39,535 nucleotides of DNA from Nocardia gamkensis NBRC 108242. Its GTDB lineage: Bacteria; Actinomycetota; Actinomycetes; Mycobacteriales; Mycobacteriaceae. Shown here in pieces: positions 23,526 through 31,710 of this stretch. Positions within the stretch are counted from its first letter, which is position 1; every line of letters starts with the position of its first letter. The stretch is from the NCBI RefSeq assembly GCF_001612985.1, contig NZ_BDBM01000025.1, positions 1 through 39,535 of the forward strand, given 5' to 3'. The notes beneath the pieces were generated by a model that searched no databases, was not told where the DNA came from, and worked only from the letters and a program-made list of their open reading frames with translations. Both the position numbers and the translations under genes were made by a program.

Positions 23526-26500
23526 GTGGGCTGGGGAAACGGTCCGCCCAGCTGGGCGGAGATGGAGCGGGTGCTGTCCGGGCGCTCCGGACGGACGAAT
23601 CCCGACGGGGTGGTCCAGGGCGACGGCGGCGACAGCCCGGCGTGGTCGCGCAAGCGCGGCGAGTACCGGCCAGAGCCGGTGCTGCGCGCCGCGGAACCGC
23701 CGGTCCCGTACGCGGAGCTGCACGCGCATTCGGCCTACAGCTTCCTGGACGGCGCCAGCCATCCGGAGGAGCTGGTGGAGGAGGCGGTGCGGCTCGGCTT
23801 GGCGGCGATCGCGCTCACCGATCACGACGGCTTCTACGGCACCGTCCGCTTCGCCGAGGCGGCCAAGGAGTGGGGGATGCCCACCGTCTTCGGAGCCGAA
23901 CTGTCGCTCGGCACGGCATCCGAACCCCACGTTCCCGGCACCGCGCGCGGGCACGCCGCCGCGCCGGACTCGGCGCCACGCACCGGCGCGGCGGACCCGG
24001 CCGGGCCGCACCTGCTGGTGCTGGCTCGTGGCCAGGAGGGCTACCGCAGGCTCTCCCGCGAGATCGCCGCCGCGCACATGGCCGCCGGAGAGAAAGGAAT
24101 CCTGCGCTACGACCTCGACACGCTCACCGCGGCGGCCGATGGGCACTGGCACATCCTGACCGGGTGCCGGAAGGGTCATCTGCGCCAGGCGCTCGAGCTC
24201 GACTTGCGCAGCGGCGGCACCCGGCTCGATCGCGCGGAAGCGGCGCTGCGTGACCTGACCGACCGCTTCGGAACCGACCGGGTGAGCGTGGAACTCACCC
24301 ATCACGGCGTCCCGGAGGACGACGAGCGCAACGCTCACCTCATCGCCTTGGCCGATCGTCTCGGCCTGCCCGTGCTCGCCACCACCGGGGCGCATTTCGC
24401 CGCGCCGGGCCAGCGTCGCCGAGCCATGGCACTGGCGGCGATCCGGGCCAGGCAGAGCCTGGACGAGATCGCGGGCCGGCTGGCCCCGGCGGGCGGCGCG
24501 CACCTGCGGTCCGGGGCGGAGATGGCGCGGTTGTTCGCCGACTGCCCGCAGGCGGTGGCGAACGCGGCGGCACTGGCTCGCGAATGCGCCTTCGACCTGA
24601 AGCTGATCGCCCCGCACCTGCCGCCCTTCGACGTGCCCGCCGGACACGACGAGCAGTCCTGGTTGCGCGAACTCACCATGGCGGGCGCCGCGGCGCGCTA
24701 CGGGCCGCCGGAGGAGAACCCGGAGGCATACCGGCAGATCGAGCACGAACTCGCCGTGATCGGCAAGCTGGAATTCCCCGGCTACTTCCTGGTGGTGCAC
24801 GACATCGTCAGCTTCTGCAAGAACAACGACATCCTCTGTCAGGGTCGCGGCTCGGCGGCCAACTCCGCGGTCTGCTACGCGATCGGCATCACCAATGTCG
24901 ACCCGGTGCGCAACCAACTGCTGTTCGAGCGCTTCCTCTCCCCCGAGCGCGACGGTCCGCCGGATATCGATGTCGACATCGAATCCGATCGCCGAGAAGA
25001 GGCGATCCAGCACGTCTACCGCAAGTACGGCCGCGAGTACGCCGCGCAGGTGGCCAACGTGATCACCTATCGCGGCAAGTCCGCGGTACGCGATGCCGCA
25101 CGGGCGCTGGGTTTTTCGCCGGGTCAGCAGGACGCGTGGAGCAAGCAGGTGAGCCGCTGGACGGGGATCGGCGCCGAGACGAACACCGACATCCCCGCCG
25201 AGGTCCTGGAACTGGCCGCCGATATCGAGGGGTTGCCGCGGCATCTCGGCATCCACTCCGGCGGCATGGTGATCTGCGACCGGCCGATCGCCGACGTCTG
25301 CCCGGTGGAGTGGGCGCGCATGCCCGGCCGCAGCGTCTTGCAATGGGACAAGGACGATTGCGCGGGCATCGATCTGGTGAAGTTCGACATGCTCGGCCTC
25401 GGCATGCTCTCCGCGCTGCACTACATGATCGACCTGGTGCGCGAGCACAAGGGCGAGACCGTCGAGCTGCACTCGCTCGACCTGGCCGAACCCGAGGTCT
25501 ACGAGATGCTCTCGCGCGCGGACTCGGTCGGCGTCTTCCAGGTCGAGTCGCGTGCGCAGATGGCCACCCTGCCCCGGCTGCGACCGCGCGGCTTCTACGA
25601 CCTGGTGGTGGAGGTGGCGCTGATCCGTCCCGGCCCGATCCAGGGCGGTTCGGTGCATCCCTACATCCGCAGGCGCAACGGTGTGGAGGACGTCGTCTAC
25701 GACCATCCGGCGCTGAAGAACGCGCTGGAACGCACGCTCGGCGTGCCGCTGTTCCAGGAGCAGCTCATGCAGATGGCCGTCGACGTCGCCGGATTCACCG
25801 CCGTCGAAGCCGATCAACTGCGCCGCGCCATGGGCTCCAAGCGGTCACCGGAACGCATGAAGCGCCTCGAGGCGAGGCTCTACCAGGGCATGCGCGAGCG
25901 TCACGGCATCACCGGCGAAGTCGCCGACCGCATCTACGAGAAGCTCTACGCCTTCGCCAATTTCGGCTTCCCGGAGAGTCATTCGCAGAGCTTCGCCGCG
26001 ATCGTGTACTACTCGGCCTGGTTCAAACTGCATCATCCCGCCGCCTTCTGCGCGGGTCTGCTGCGCGCTCAGCCGATGGGGTTCTACTCGCCGCAGTCGC
26101 TGGTCGCCGACGCGCGCAGGCACGCGGTCGTGGTGCACGGTCCCGACGTCAACGCCAGCAGGGCCGAGCCCACCCTCGAGGCGAAGGGCACCGAGGTGCG
26201 CCTCGGTCTCGCCGCGATCCGCCAGATCGGCGACGACCTCGCCGAACGCATCGTCACCGCCAGGGGTGAGCGGCCCTACACCTCCTTCCTCGACCTGACC
26301 GGTCGGGTGGAACTCACTGTCGCACAAGCGGAATCGCTCGCCACGGCGGGCGCGCTCGGCAGCCTCGGCAGCACCCGCCGCGAAGCGCTCTGGGCGGCGG
26401 GCGCCGCCGCGGGCGAGCGCCCGGACCGGTTGCCCGGTACCGGCGCGGCCACCACCGCGCCCGCCCTGCCCGGGATGAGCGATCTGGAACTGGCCGCCGC

Positions 26501-26888
26501 CGACGTGTGGGCCACGGGCGTCTCGCCGGGCAGTTATCCGACGGAGTTCCTGCGCCCGCACCTCGACACGCTCGGCGTGATACCGGCCTCCGGCCTGCTC
26601 GCCGTGCCCGACGGCTCGCGGGTGCTGGTGGGCGGCGCGGTGACGCACCGGCAGCGTCCCGCCACCGCCGAGGGCGTCACCTTCCTCAATCTGGAAGACG
26701 AAACCGGCATGGTGAACATCGTCTGCTCGCTGGGGCTGTGGCGGCGGTACCGGCGTCTCGCCCAGGGCGCTGCCGCTCTGCTCATCCGCGGCCGGGTACA
26801 GAATGCCGAGGGCGTGGTGAGCGTGGTCGCCGAACATCTACAGCGCATGGATCTGCGGATGGCGTCCAAGTCGCGCGACTTCCGTTGA
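23526..26888 (+). CDS. dnaE2: Error-prone DNA polymerase III alpha subunit DnaE2
   Basis: A 1120-residue C-family polymerase of the DnaE2 type that carries out SOS translesion synthesis and induced mutagenesis with ImuA' and ImuB. The PHP domain starts at YAELHAHSAYSFLDGASHPEEL, the catalytic aspartates are in PPDIDVDIESD (D480, D482, D484), and the finger/little-finger segments QGRGSAANSAVCYAIG, FPESHSQSFAAIVYYSAWFKLHHP and the OB-fold segment RQRPATAEGVTFLNLEDETGMVN follow. The N-terminus GWGNGPPSWAEMERVL matches the M. tuberculosis protein. The GTG start has AGGAGG six bases upstream and an SOS box immediately before. Confidence 0.97.
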   Translation: MGWGNGPPSWAEMERVLSGRSGRTNPDGVVQGDGGDSPAWSRKRGEYRPEPVLRAAEPPVPYAELHAHSAYSFLDGASHPEELVEEAVRLGLAAIALTDHDGFYGTVRFAEAAKEWGMPTVFGAELSLGTASEPHVPGTARGHAAAPDSAPRTGAADPAGPHLLVLARGQEGYRRLSREIAAAHMAAGEKGILRYDLDTLTAAADGHWHILTGCRKGHLRQALELDLRSGGTRLDRAEAALRDLTDRFGTDRVSVELTHHGVPEDDERNAHLIALADRLGLPVLATTGAHFAAPGQRRRAMALAAIRARQSLDEIAGRLAPAGGAHLRSGAEMARLFADCPQAVANAAALARECAFDLKLIAPHLPPFDVPAGHDEQSWLRELTMAGAAARYGPPEENPEAYRQIEHELAVIGKLEFPGYFLVVHDIVSFCKNNDILCQGRGSAANSAVCYAIGITNVDPVRNQLLFERFLSPERDGPPDIDVDIESDRREEAIQHVYRKYGREYAAQVANVITYRGKSAVRDAARALGFSPGQQDAWSKQVSRWTGIGAETNTDIPAEVLELAADIEGLPRHLGIHSGGMVICDRPIADVCPVEWARMPGRSVLQWDKDDCAGIDLVKFDMLGLGMLSALHYMIDLVREHKGETVELHSLDLAEPEVYEMLSRADSVGVFQVESRAQMATLPRLRPRGFYDLVVEVALIRPGPIQGGSVHPYIRRRNGVEDVVYDHPALKNALERTLGVPLFQEQLMQMAVDVAGFTAVEADQLRRAMGSKRSPERMKRLEARLYQGMRERHGITGEVADRIYEKLYAFANFGFPESHSQSFAAIVYYSAWFKLHHPAAFCAGLLRAQPMGFYSPQSLVADARRHAVVVHGPDVNASRAEPTLEAKGTEVRLGLAAIRQIGDDLAERIVTARGERPYTSFLDLTGRVELTVAQAESLATAGALGSLGSTRREALWAAGAAAGERPDRLPGTGAATTAPALPGMSDLELAAADVWATGVSPGSYPTEFLRPHLDTLGVIPASGLLAVPDGSRVLVGGAVTHRQRPATAEGVTFLNLEDETGMVNIVCSLGLWRRYRRLAQGAAALLIRGRVQNAEGVVSVVAEHLQRMDLRMASKSRDFR

Positions 26889-26910
26889 GCCGGTGCATTA
26901 AAGAAGTATT

Positions 26911-26923
26911 AGAAGCGTTCTAG
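26911..26923 (+). promoter_or_regulatory. Short inverted repeat in the dnaE2-DUF4349 spacer
   Basis: TAGAAGCGTTCTA within an AT-rich patch (26898-26935) that contrasts with its surroundings. It may be a promoter operator for the lipoprotein gene or a weak terminator for dnaE2; the position before a new transcript favours the former. Confidence 0.35.
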
Positions 26924-26966
26924 GAAACAGTTATGTGGGGCTGTTCGCGCAGCGCAGAAGGCTACT

Positions 26967-27968
26967 GTGCCAGGCATGAGGAAGCTAGCTGTGCTGTGTG
27001 TCGGCGTGCTGGGGTTGAGTCTGCTCGCCGGCTGCGGTGCCGATAACCCCCAGCCCGCTCGAGACCGGACGTCGACGGCTATCACCGGGCCCGCCGCCCC
27101 CGCGCTCGTGCCGCCGGGAGTACACGAACTGGCGCCCCCGAAGCGGGACAGCAACTCCGGCGGCGAGCCCGTGTCCCTGCGCAAGGAAGTGGTCACCGGC
27201 AGCGTCGAGATCACCGCAGGCGCGCCCGTCGCCGCCGCGGGCACGATCATCGACCAGGTGCGCGCCGCCGGTGGCCGGGTCGACAGCCGCACCGAGCAAC
27301 CCGGGACCGACGACACCGAGCCCAGCGCCACGCTCGTCGTCCGGCTGCCCGCGGACAAGACCGACGCGTTCATCGCGGACCTCGGCGGGGTGGGGCAGGT
27401 CACCCGGGTCACCACCAACCGCGACGACGTCACCATGCAGTGGGAGGACCTGGACGCGCGGATCAAGGCGCTGCAAGCGTCGGTCGAGCGGCTTCGCGCG
27501 CTCATCGCGGGCGCCACCAGCACCTCCGACCTGCTCGCCGCCGAACAGGCGCTGTCCAGCCGCCAGGGCGAACTGGACAGCCTCACCGCGCAGAAGCGGC
27601 GGCTCGACGACCAGGTCGCCCTGTCCACGCTGACCATCGAGATCACCACCGATCAGAAGAAGCCCGGCGACGACCCCGACAGCTTCTGGGACGGCATCGT
27701 CTCCGGCTGGAACTCCCTGGTGGACTGGCTGCGGGAAGCGGTCGTGTTCAGCGGCAAGGCGATTCCGTGGCTCGGCTTCCTGGCGGTGGCGGCCGCCGTG
27801 CTGTGGGGCATCGTGCGCCTGGTGCGCCGCCGTCGGAAGCCCGCATCGGGTGCGGGAGAATCAGCGCCCGCGAAGTCCGCGAGCAGCGCCGCCGATGGCG
27901 CGGAAACCAGCGCAGGAGGCAAGCGTGCCGACGGTGGTCAGGGCGACGATCAAACCGAACAGCCGTAA
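26967..27968 (+). CDS. DUF4349 lipoprotein
   Basis: A 333-residue lipoprotein of unknown function. The signal peptide has a lipobox LLAGC at about residues 20-24, so the mature protein is anchored by its Cys. The DUF4349 domain (about 70-245) includes VTGSVEITAGAP, a coiled-coil stretch (WEDLDARIKALQASVERLRALI; LSSRQGELDSLTAQKRRLDDQVALSTLTIEI), then a membrane helix (WLGFLAVAAAVLWGIVRLV) and a polar Ala/Ser/Gly tail. Both a lipid anchor and a C-terminal helix suggest a hairpin crossing the membrane surface. The GTG start has AGAAGG five bases upstream; an ATG three codons later is an alternative. Confidence 0.85.
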   Translation: MPGMRKLAVLCVGVLGLSLLAGCGADNPQPARDRTSTAITGPAAPALVPPGVHELAPPKRDSNSGGEPVSLRKEVVTGSVEITAGAPVAAAGTIIDQVRAAGGRVDSRTEQPGTDDTEPSATLVVRLPADKTDAFIADLGGVGQVTRVTTNRDDVTMQWEDLDARIKALQASVERLRALIAGATSTSDLLAAEQALSSRQGELDSLTAQKRRLDDQVALSTLTIEITTDQKKPGDDPDSFWDGIVSGWNSLVDWLREAVVFSGKAIPWLGFLAVAAAVLWGIVRLVRRRRKPASGAGESAPAKSASSAADGAETSAGGKRADGGQGDDQTEQP

Positions 27969-28158
27969 GGGCCCGCTGGTGGAAACCCTCGACGACGGCA
28001 GCCTGCACCTGTACGTGCGGGCTCCCGCCGTCGAGGGCAAAGCCAACAAGGCGGCCATCGAGTTGCTCGCCGAACACTTCGGAGTCGCCAAGTCCGCCGT
28101 CCGGCTGGCGGCGGGCGCGACATCGCGCTTCAAACGATTCGAGATCGACCTACCCTGA
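27925..28158 (+). CDS. DUF167 (YggU family) protein
   Basis: A 77-residue protein of the YggU/DUF167 family: VVRATIKPNSRKGPLVETLDDGSLHLYVRAPAVEGKANKAAIELLAEHFGVAKSAVRLAAGATSRFKRFEIDLP, shown in parts here as the conserved KPNSRK, AVEGKANKA and GATSRFK segments. The function is unknown; related structures suggest nucleic-acid or protein binding. The GTG start has AGGAGG five bases upstream and lies 44 bases inside the end of the DUF4349 gene, so the two are translated from the same transcript. Convergent with trmL. Confidence 0.9.
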   Translation: MPTVVRATIKPNSRKGPLVETLDDGSLHLYVRAPAVEGKANKAAIELLAEHFGVAKSAVRLAAGATSRFKRFEIDLP

Positions 28159-28205
28159 ACGCGCTGTCTCGCTGTGGGTTCCGCACAGCCGATGGACGGA
28201 GCGGA

Positions 28206-28670
28206 TCAGACGCCGCCGGGGAAGCCGAGTTGACGCCAGGCTTCGTAGACGGTCACCGCGGCAGCATTGGAGAGGTTCATGGAGCGACGGCCGGGCACCA
28301 TCGGGATGCGCAGCCGGTCGGTGACGTGCGGGTCCGCCAGCACCTCCGCGGGCAGGCCGGTGGGCTCGGTGCCGAACAGCAGCACGTCGTTCTCGCGGTA
28401 GGCCACCTCCGTGAACCGAGTGGTGGCTTGCGTCGTGAACGCGAAGACCCGCTCGGGCCGCAACGCCTCCCACGCCGCCGCCAGATTCGCATGCACCGTC
28501 ACCGACGCCAGATCGTGGTAATCCAACCCGGCCCGGCGCAACTTCGGCTCCGACAGATCGAACCCCAACGGCTCGATCAGATGCAGATGGCACCCGGTCC
28601 CCGCGACCAACCGGATCGCGTTGCCGGTATTCGGCGGAATGCACGGCTCGTGGAACATCAGATGGAACAC
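28206..28670 (-). CDS. trmL: tRNA (cytidine(34)-2'-O)-methyltransferase TrmL (SpoU family)
   Basis: A 154-residue SPOUT methyltransferase matching the short TrmL type, which methylates the wobble base 34 of certain tRNAs-Leu. The three SPOUT motifs are EPCIPPNTGNAIRLV (residues 8-22), LLFGTEPTGLP (97-107) and IPMVPGRRSMNLSNAAAVTVYEAWRQL (122-148), the last forming the trefoil-knot SAM pocket. It corresponds to Rv3366 (spoU). The GTG start encodes MFHLMFHEP; an in-frame ATG lies four codons downstream. It is convergent with DUF167 and divergent from the DUF3017 gene. Confidence 0.93.
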   Translation of the reverse strand: MFHLMFHEPCIPPNTGNAIRLVAGTGCHLHLIEPLGFDLSEPKLRRAGLDYHDLASVTVHANLAAAWEALRPERVFAFTTQATTRFTEVAYRENDVLLFGTEPTGLPAEVLADPHVTDRLRIPMVPGRRSMNLSNAAAVTVYEAWRQLGFPGGV

Positions 28671-28843
28671 GGGTGCCAGTCAATCAGGTGGGCGAGAGCG
28701 ACCGACGATCAGCCGGGAAGCAGTCGGAGCGGCACCGCGATTCGCCGCAGCCGTGTGCCACTCGCCGCTGAGAATCGGGCTGGTTCCGATCGGGCTCGGT
28801 GACCTCCGGCGGACCGACGGGGGTGGTCTGCAAGAATCGGGGG

Positions 28844-29161
28844 GTGACCGATGCCGACGCGCCTGTCTCCGGGCGCCGCAGTGCGGGGGCGCAGTTTCTG
28901 CGCTCCCATCTGCCGATGGTGGTTGTGACGCTGGTCATCGTGGTGGCGGTGGTGTTCGTCGCGTCCGATCGGTGGCGGCGCGGGGCCTTCTTCTTCGGTG
29001 GTGCGACGCTGCTGGCGGCGGCGTTCCGGCTGTGCCTGCCGACCGCGCGGGTCGGGCTGCTCGCGGTGCGCAGCAAGCCCTTCGACGTGGGCGCGCTGAC
29101 GCTGCTCGGTTCGAGCATCCTGTTCCTGGCGGCCACGATCAACACCCTCGGCGTCGGCTGA
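28844..29161 (+). CDS. DUF3017 membrane protein
   Basis: A 105-residue actinobacterial membrane protein. After a polar N-terminus it has helices at about residues 24-42 (LPMVVVTLVIVVAVVFVA), 50-66 (AFFFGGATLLAAAFRL) and 84-101 (LTLLGSSILFLAATINTL). The family usually lies next to folD in actinobacteria (Rv3355c near folD); folD is not present in this window. The GTG at 28844 is chosen. It is divergent from trmL across a 173-base spacer in which I see no other gene. Confidence 0.8.
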   Translation: MTDADAPVSGRRSAGAQFLRSHLPMVVVTLVIVVAVVFVASDRWRRGAFFFGGATLLAAAFRLCLPTARVGLLAVRSKPFDVGALTLLGSSILFLAATINTLGVG

Positions 29162-29201
29162 CCGATCGGGAAGGGCGCCCCGGCTGCGTCGCCCATCGAG
29201 A

Positions 29202-29843
29202 TCAGCGGGTGTATCGCTCGGCGAAAACCGTCCGCTCGCGCGGACGGCGGCCGGGATGAGGCGCAACGGTGTCGCTGTAACCGACCGTGACCAGGACCGC
29301 GACGGCCAGATCGACACGATCGCCGACACCGACGGCCTGCTTCACCAGTTCGGCGTCCCACCCGTTCATCGGGGCCGAGGCCAGGCCGAGGCCGGTGGCC
29401 GCCAGCATCGCGTAGGTGGCCGCGATCATCGCGTTCTTCACCGCGTTCTCCCGCAGCAGGCCGTGCCGTTCGAGCGCGTGATACTCCGCGCGGGTGTCGA
29501 ACATGGCGGTGAAGTCGGCGTTCCACGCGCCGCTGCGGCCGGCGAGTTCGGCGATATCGGCATTGCCCGCTCGCCAGGCGTCGACATCGGCGAGGAAGAC
29601 CAGCACCACCGGCGCCTCGAGCGGTTGGGGCTGACCGAACGCGGCTTCGTGCAGGGCGCGACGGCCGGCTTCGTCGGTCACCACGACGACCGACCGGTCC
29701 TGCATGTTCCAGGCGCTCGGGGCCTGCATGGTCAGGTCGAGGAGTTCTTCGAGCAGCTCCGGCGCTACCGGATCGGCCCGGTAATGCCGGACGGTGCGGC
29801 GGGTTCGAATGGCTTCGGCAACCGAAAGTGTCTGCGTTTCCAT
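29202..29843 (-). CDS. Nitroreductase family protein
   Basis: A 213-residue FMN-dependent nitroreductase. Flavin-binding features are the basic start RTRRTVRHYRADPVAPELLEELLDLTMQAPSAWNMQ, with RRTVR (15-19) and the APSAWN turn (41-46), and the GLGLASAPMNGWDAELV segment at about 155-171. The usual C-terminal arginines are also present (PGRRPRERTVF). It probably reduces nitro compounds or quinones with NAD(P)H. It is divergent from an HxlR regulator 69 bases away, which probably controls it through the palindromes in between. Confidence 0.9.
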   Translation of the reverse strand: METQTLSVAEAIRTRRTVRHYRADPVAPELLEELLDLTMQAPSAWNMQDRSVVVVTDEAGRRALHEAAFGQPQPLEAPVVLVFLADVDAWRAGNADIAELAGRSGAWNADFTAMFDTRAEYHALERHGLLRENAVKNAMIAATYAMLAATGLGLASAPMNGWDAELVKQAVGVGDRVDLAVAVLVTVGYSDTVAPHPGRRPRERTVFAERYTR

Positions 29844-29859
29844 GATTCTTACTATCGGA

Positions 29860-29897
29860 GAGTGACACTCGAATAGGAAGAAGGCACTAAATAGTGC
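29860..29897 (+). promoter_or_regulatory. Two palindromes in the nitroreductase/HxlR divergent promoter
   Basis: GAGTGACACTC at 29860-29870, in a wider partial symmetry CTAT...ATAG, and GCACTAAATAGTGC at 29884-29897. Both carry CACT/AGTG half-sites and lie in the 69-base gap between divergent starts, the usual place for HxlR-type operators. Confidence 0.65.
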
Positions 29898-29912
29898 GCT
29901 ACACTCCGAAAG

Positions 29913-30290
29913 GTGCCCACATACCTCGAAGGTTCCGGTCTCCCTGCGGACGTGTACTCCGCGAAGTGCCCTACGCGGGAGGTTCTCGACCACATTGCGG
30001 GCAAGTGGACGGTGCTGATCATCGACGCACTCGCGGACGGCACCATGCGCTACACCGATCTGCGCAACCGCATCGAGGGCATCTCCCAGAAGATGCTGAC
30101 GCAAACTCTGCGGCAATTGGAGGCGGACGGATTCGTCACGCGCACAGTGCATCCGACGGTCCCGCCCCGGGTCGACTACACCCTCACCGACCTCGGCCAC
30201 AGCCTGCGCACGCCGATCGCGGCGCTGCGGGATTGGATCGAAAGCAACATCAACCGGATCGAGGCGGCGCGACGAGGCGCGGCGCTCTGA
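29913..30290 (+). CDS. HxlR-family transcriptional regulator
   Basis: A 125-residue winged-helix regulator. The HxlR core is CPTREVLDHIAGKWTVLIIDALADGTMRYTDLRNRIEGISQKMLTQTLRQLEADGFVTRTVHPTVPPRVDYTLTDLG, of which the diagnostic parts are Cys19, GKWTVLII and GISQKMLTQTLRQLE. The single Cys near the N-terminus is typical of HxlR proteins that sense reactive electrophiles or thiol stress. The GTG start encodes MPTYLEG and has a weak purine-rich upstream run, so leaderless initiation is possible. It probably regulates itself and the divergent nitroreductase. Confidence 0.92.
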   Translation: MPTYLEGSGLPADVYSAKCPTREVLDHIAGKWTVLIIDALADGTMRYTDLRNRIEGISQKMLTQTLRQLEADGFVTRTVHPTVPPRVDYTLTDLGHSLRTPIAALRDWIESNINRIEAARRGAAL

Positions 30291-30351
30291 GCGGGGGCGC
30301 GAGGCACAGTGCTCGGAACGTCGCGCGCGGACGCTTCGGCGCGGCGGACCT

Positions 30352-31509
30352 TCAGTGTTCGGGTCGCACACCCGCCCGGGCTAGTCGCATGGTCTCGGTC
30401 AGCAGCTTCGAGACCGCCGCCGCCTCGGTGAGGAATCCGTCGTGCCCGTCGCGGGAGTGCACGACTTCCAGTCCGTCGCAACCGGGCAGCAGATCGGCGA
30501 GTTCCTGCTGGGTCCGCAGCGGGTACAGCCGGTCGGAGTCGACGCCGCCGACTACGCACGGCACCGGCGTCGCCGCGAGCGCCGCCTCGATGCCGCCCCG
30601 GCCCCGGCCCACGTCGTGCCGGTTCATCGCCTCGGTCAGCAGCACATAGGTGGCGGGATCGAAGCGCTTGCACAGCTTTTCGGCCTGGTGGTCCAGGTAG
30701 CTCTGCACCGCGTAACGGCCGCCGTGCCACGGGTCCTCGTCGCCCTGGGGCTTGTTCTCGAACCGGTGGTCGAGCTCGAATTCGGTGCGGTAGGTCAGGT
30801 GTGCGATCCGCCGGGCCACGGCCATGCCCGTCAGCGGGGCGCGCCCGGTGCCGTGATAGTCGCCGCCCTGCCAGTCCGGATCGGCCTTGATCGCCGCGAT
30901 CTGGGTGGTCTGGGTACCGATCTGGTCGGCGGTGGCGCGGGCGCCGACCGCGAGCACCAGCGCCGCCGCGACCCGCTCCGGTGCGCCGACCATCCACTCC
31001 AGCACCCGCATGCCGCCCATCGACCCGCCGACCACGGCGGCGAGCCGCTCGACACCGAGCAGGTCGAGCAGAGCGGCCTCGGCGGTCACCTGATCGCGAA
31101 TGGAGATCTCGGGAAACCTTGCGCCCCAAGGCTTCCCGTCCGGCGCGGGACTCGACGGCCCGGTGCTGCCCTTGCAGCCGCCGAGCACGTTCGTCGCGAT
31201 CACACACCATTCGTCGGTGTCCAGCGGAGCACCCGGGCCGACCATGCCGTCCCACCAACCGGGCATCTCGTGCACGTCGTCGGGCTTGCCGACGACGTGC
31301 GAGTCGCCGGTCAGCGCGTGTTCGACCAGCACGATATTGTCCAGTCCGGGGGAGAGTTCACCCCAGCGCTGCACCGCGAGGTGGACGTCCGGGATGACCG
31401 CGCCGTTCTCCAGGCGCACGTCCCCGATGGCGATGGTGCCGAGCTGTCCATCCGGGGGCGGCAGGAGGTTGCCGGAGGTCCGCGTGCTCGGTTCGGTGCT
31501 CACGGTCAC
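30352..31509 (-). CDS. metX: Homoserine O-acetyltransferase MetX
   Basis: A 385-residue alpha/beta-hydrolase-fold enzyme that acetylates homoserine in methionine synthesis. Diagnostic segments are HALTGDSHVVG, the nucleophile Ser163 in GGSMGGMRVLEW, DPDWQGGDYHGTGRAP, the acid in GGVDSDRLYPL and the His in SRDGHDGFLTE. The GTG start overlaps the TGA of a 39-codon upstream ORF by the classic GTGA, so translation is coupled. Upstream lie a Cys-rich leader peptide and a SAM-IV riboswitch, which fit control by methionine/SAM and sulfur status. In mycobacteria metY (metC) precedes metX; here only that short ORF is found. Confidence 0.96.
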   Translation of the reverse strand: MTVSTEPSTRTSGNLLPPPDGQLGTIAIGDVRLENGAVIPDVHLAVQRWGELSPGLDNIVLVEHALTGDSHVVGKPDDVHEMPGWWDGMVGPGAPLDTDEWCVIATNVLGGCKGSTGPSSPAPDGKPWGARFPEISIRDQVTAEAALLDLLGVERLAAVVGGSMGGMRVLEWMVGAPERVAAALVLAVGARATADQIGTQTTQIAAIKADPDWQGGDYHGTGRAPLTGMAVARRIAHLTYRTEFELDHRFENKPQGDEDPWHGGRYAVQSYLDHQAEKLCKRFDPATYVLLTEAMNRHDVGRGRGGIEAALAATPVPCVVGGVDSDRLYPLRTQQELADLLPGCDGLEVVHSRDGHDGFLTEAAAVSKLLTETMRLARAGVRPEH

Positions 31510-31625
31510 GTCGCCGCCGTCGCGAAGCCGGCGCGTAGATCGCCCGGAATGTCCACGGTGGCGGCCACGCGGCTGTACGGCGCTGCCGGGTCCTGCTCGG
31601 TCCCGGGCGCGGTGAATTCACTCAT
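31506..31625 (-). CDS. 39-residue ORF before metX, possible remnant of metY
   Basis: An ATG with GGGAG six bases upstream starts MSEFTAPGTEQDPAAPYS, which resembles the N-terminus of actinobacterial O-acetylhomoserine sulfhydrylases (M. tuberculosis: a polar start then DPTAHWS). It then runs directly into VDIPGDLRAGFATAAT, which resembles the C-terminus of the same enzyme (a D-I-x-A-D-L-x-x-G-F-A-A pattern). The whole catalytic core, including the pyridoxal-phosphate lysine, would be missing through an in-frame deletion. It overlaps metX by four bases (GTGA). The alternative is an independent small leader ORF. Real translation is very likely; the origin is an inference from short similarities. 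Confidence 0.6.
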   Translation of the reverse strand: MSEFTAPGTEQDPAAPYSRVAATVDIPGDLRAGFATAAT

Positions 31626-31663
31626 GGTTTGCTCCCAAAAGGTGTTCGCCGGTACAGCAAGGG

Positions 31664-31696
31664 TTAGCGGTGTGTGGGTAACGAACAACAACACAT
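31664..31696 (-). CDS. Poly-cysteine leader peptide MCCCSLPTHR
   Basis: A ten-codon ORF with a strong ribosome-binding site AGGAGG eight bases upstream, encoding Met followed by three consecutive Cys codons (TGT-TGT-TGT), then Ser-Leu-Pro-Thr-His-Arg and TAA. It lies between the SAM-IV aptamer and the first ORF of the metX operon. Segments of the leader RNA can form two mutually exclusive pairings with the region after the peptide (see findings). Poly-Cys leader peptides acting as cysteine-responsive attenuators have been described in mycobacteria, usually leaderless; this one carries its own ribosome-binding site. Confidence 0.75.
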   Translation of the reverse strand: MCCCSLPTHR

Positions 31697-31710
31697 GCCG
31701 GCGACCTCCT

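Noticed and set aside
21825..25817. 1330-codon minus-strand open frame across dnaE2
   Set aside because: Only the last 322 codons (SDR) show a protein family; the rest is antisense to dnaE2 and the SOS-linked gene.
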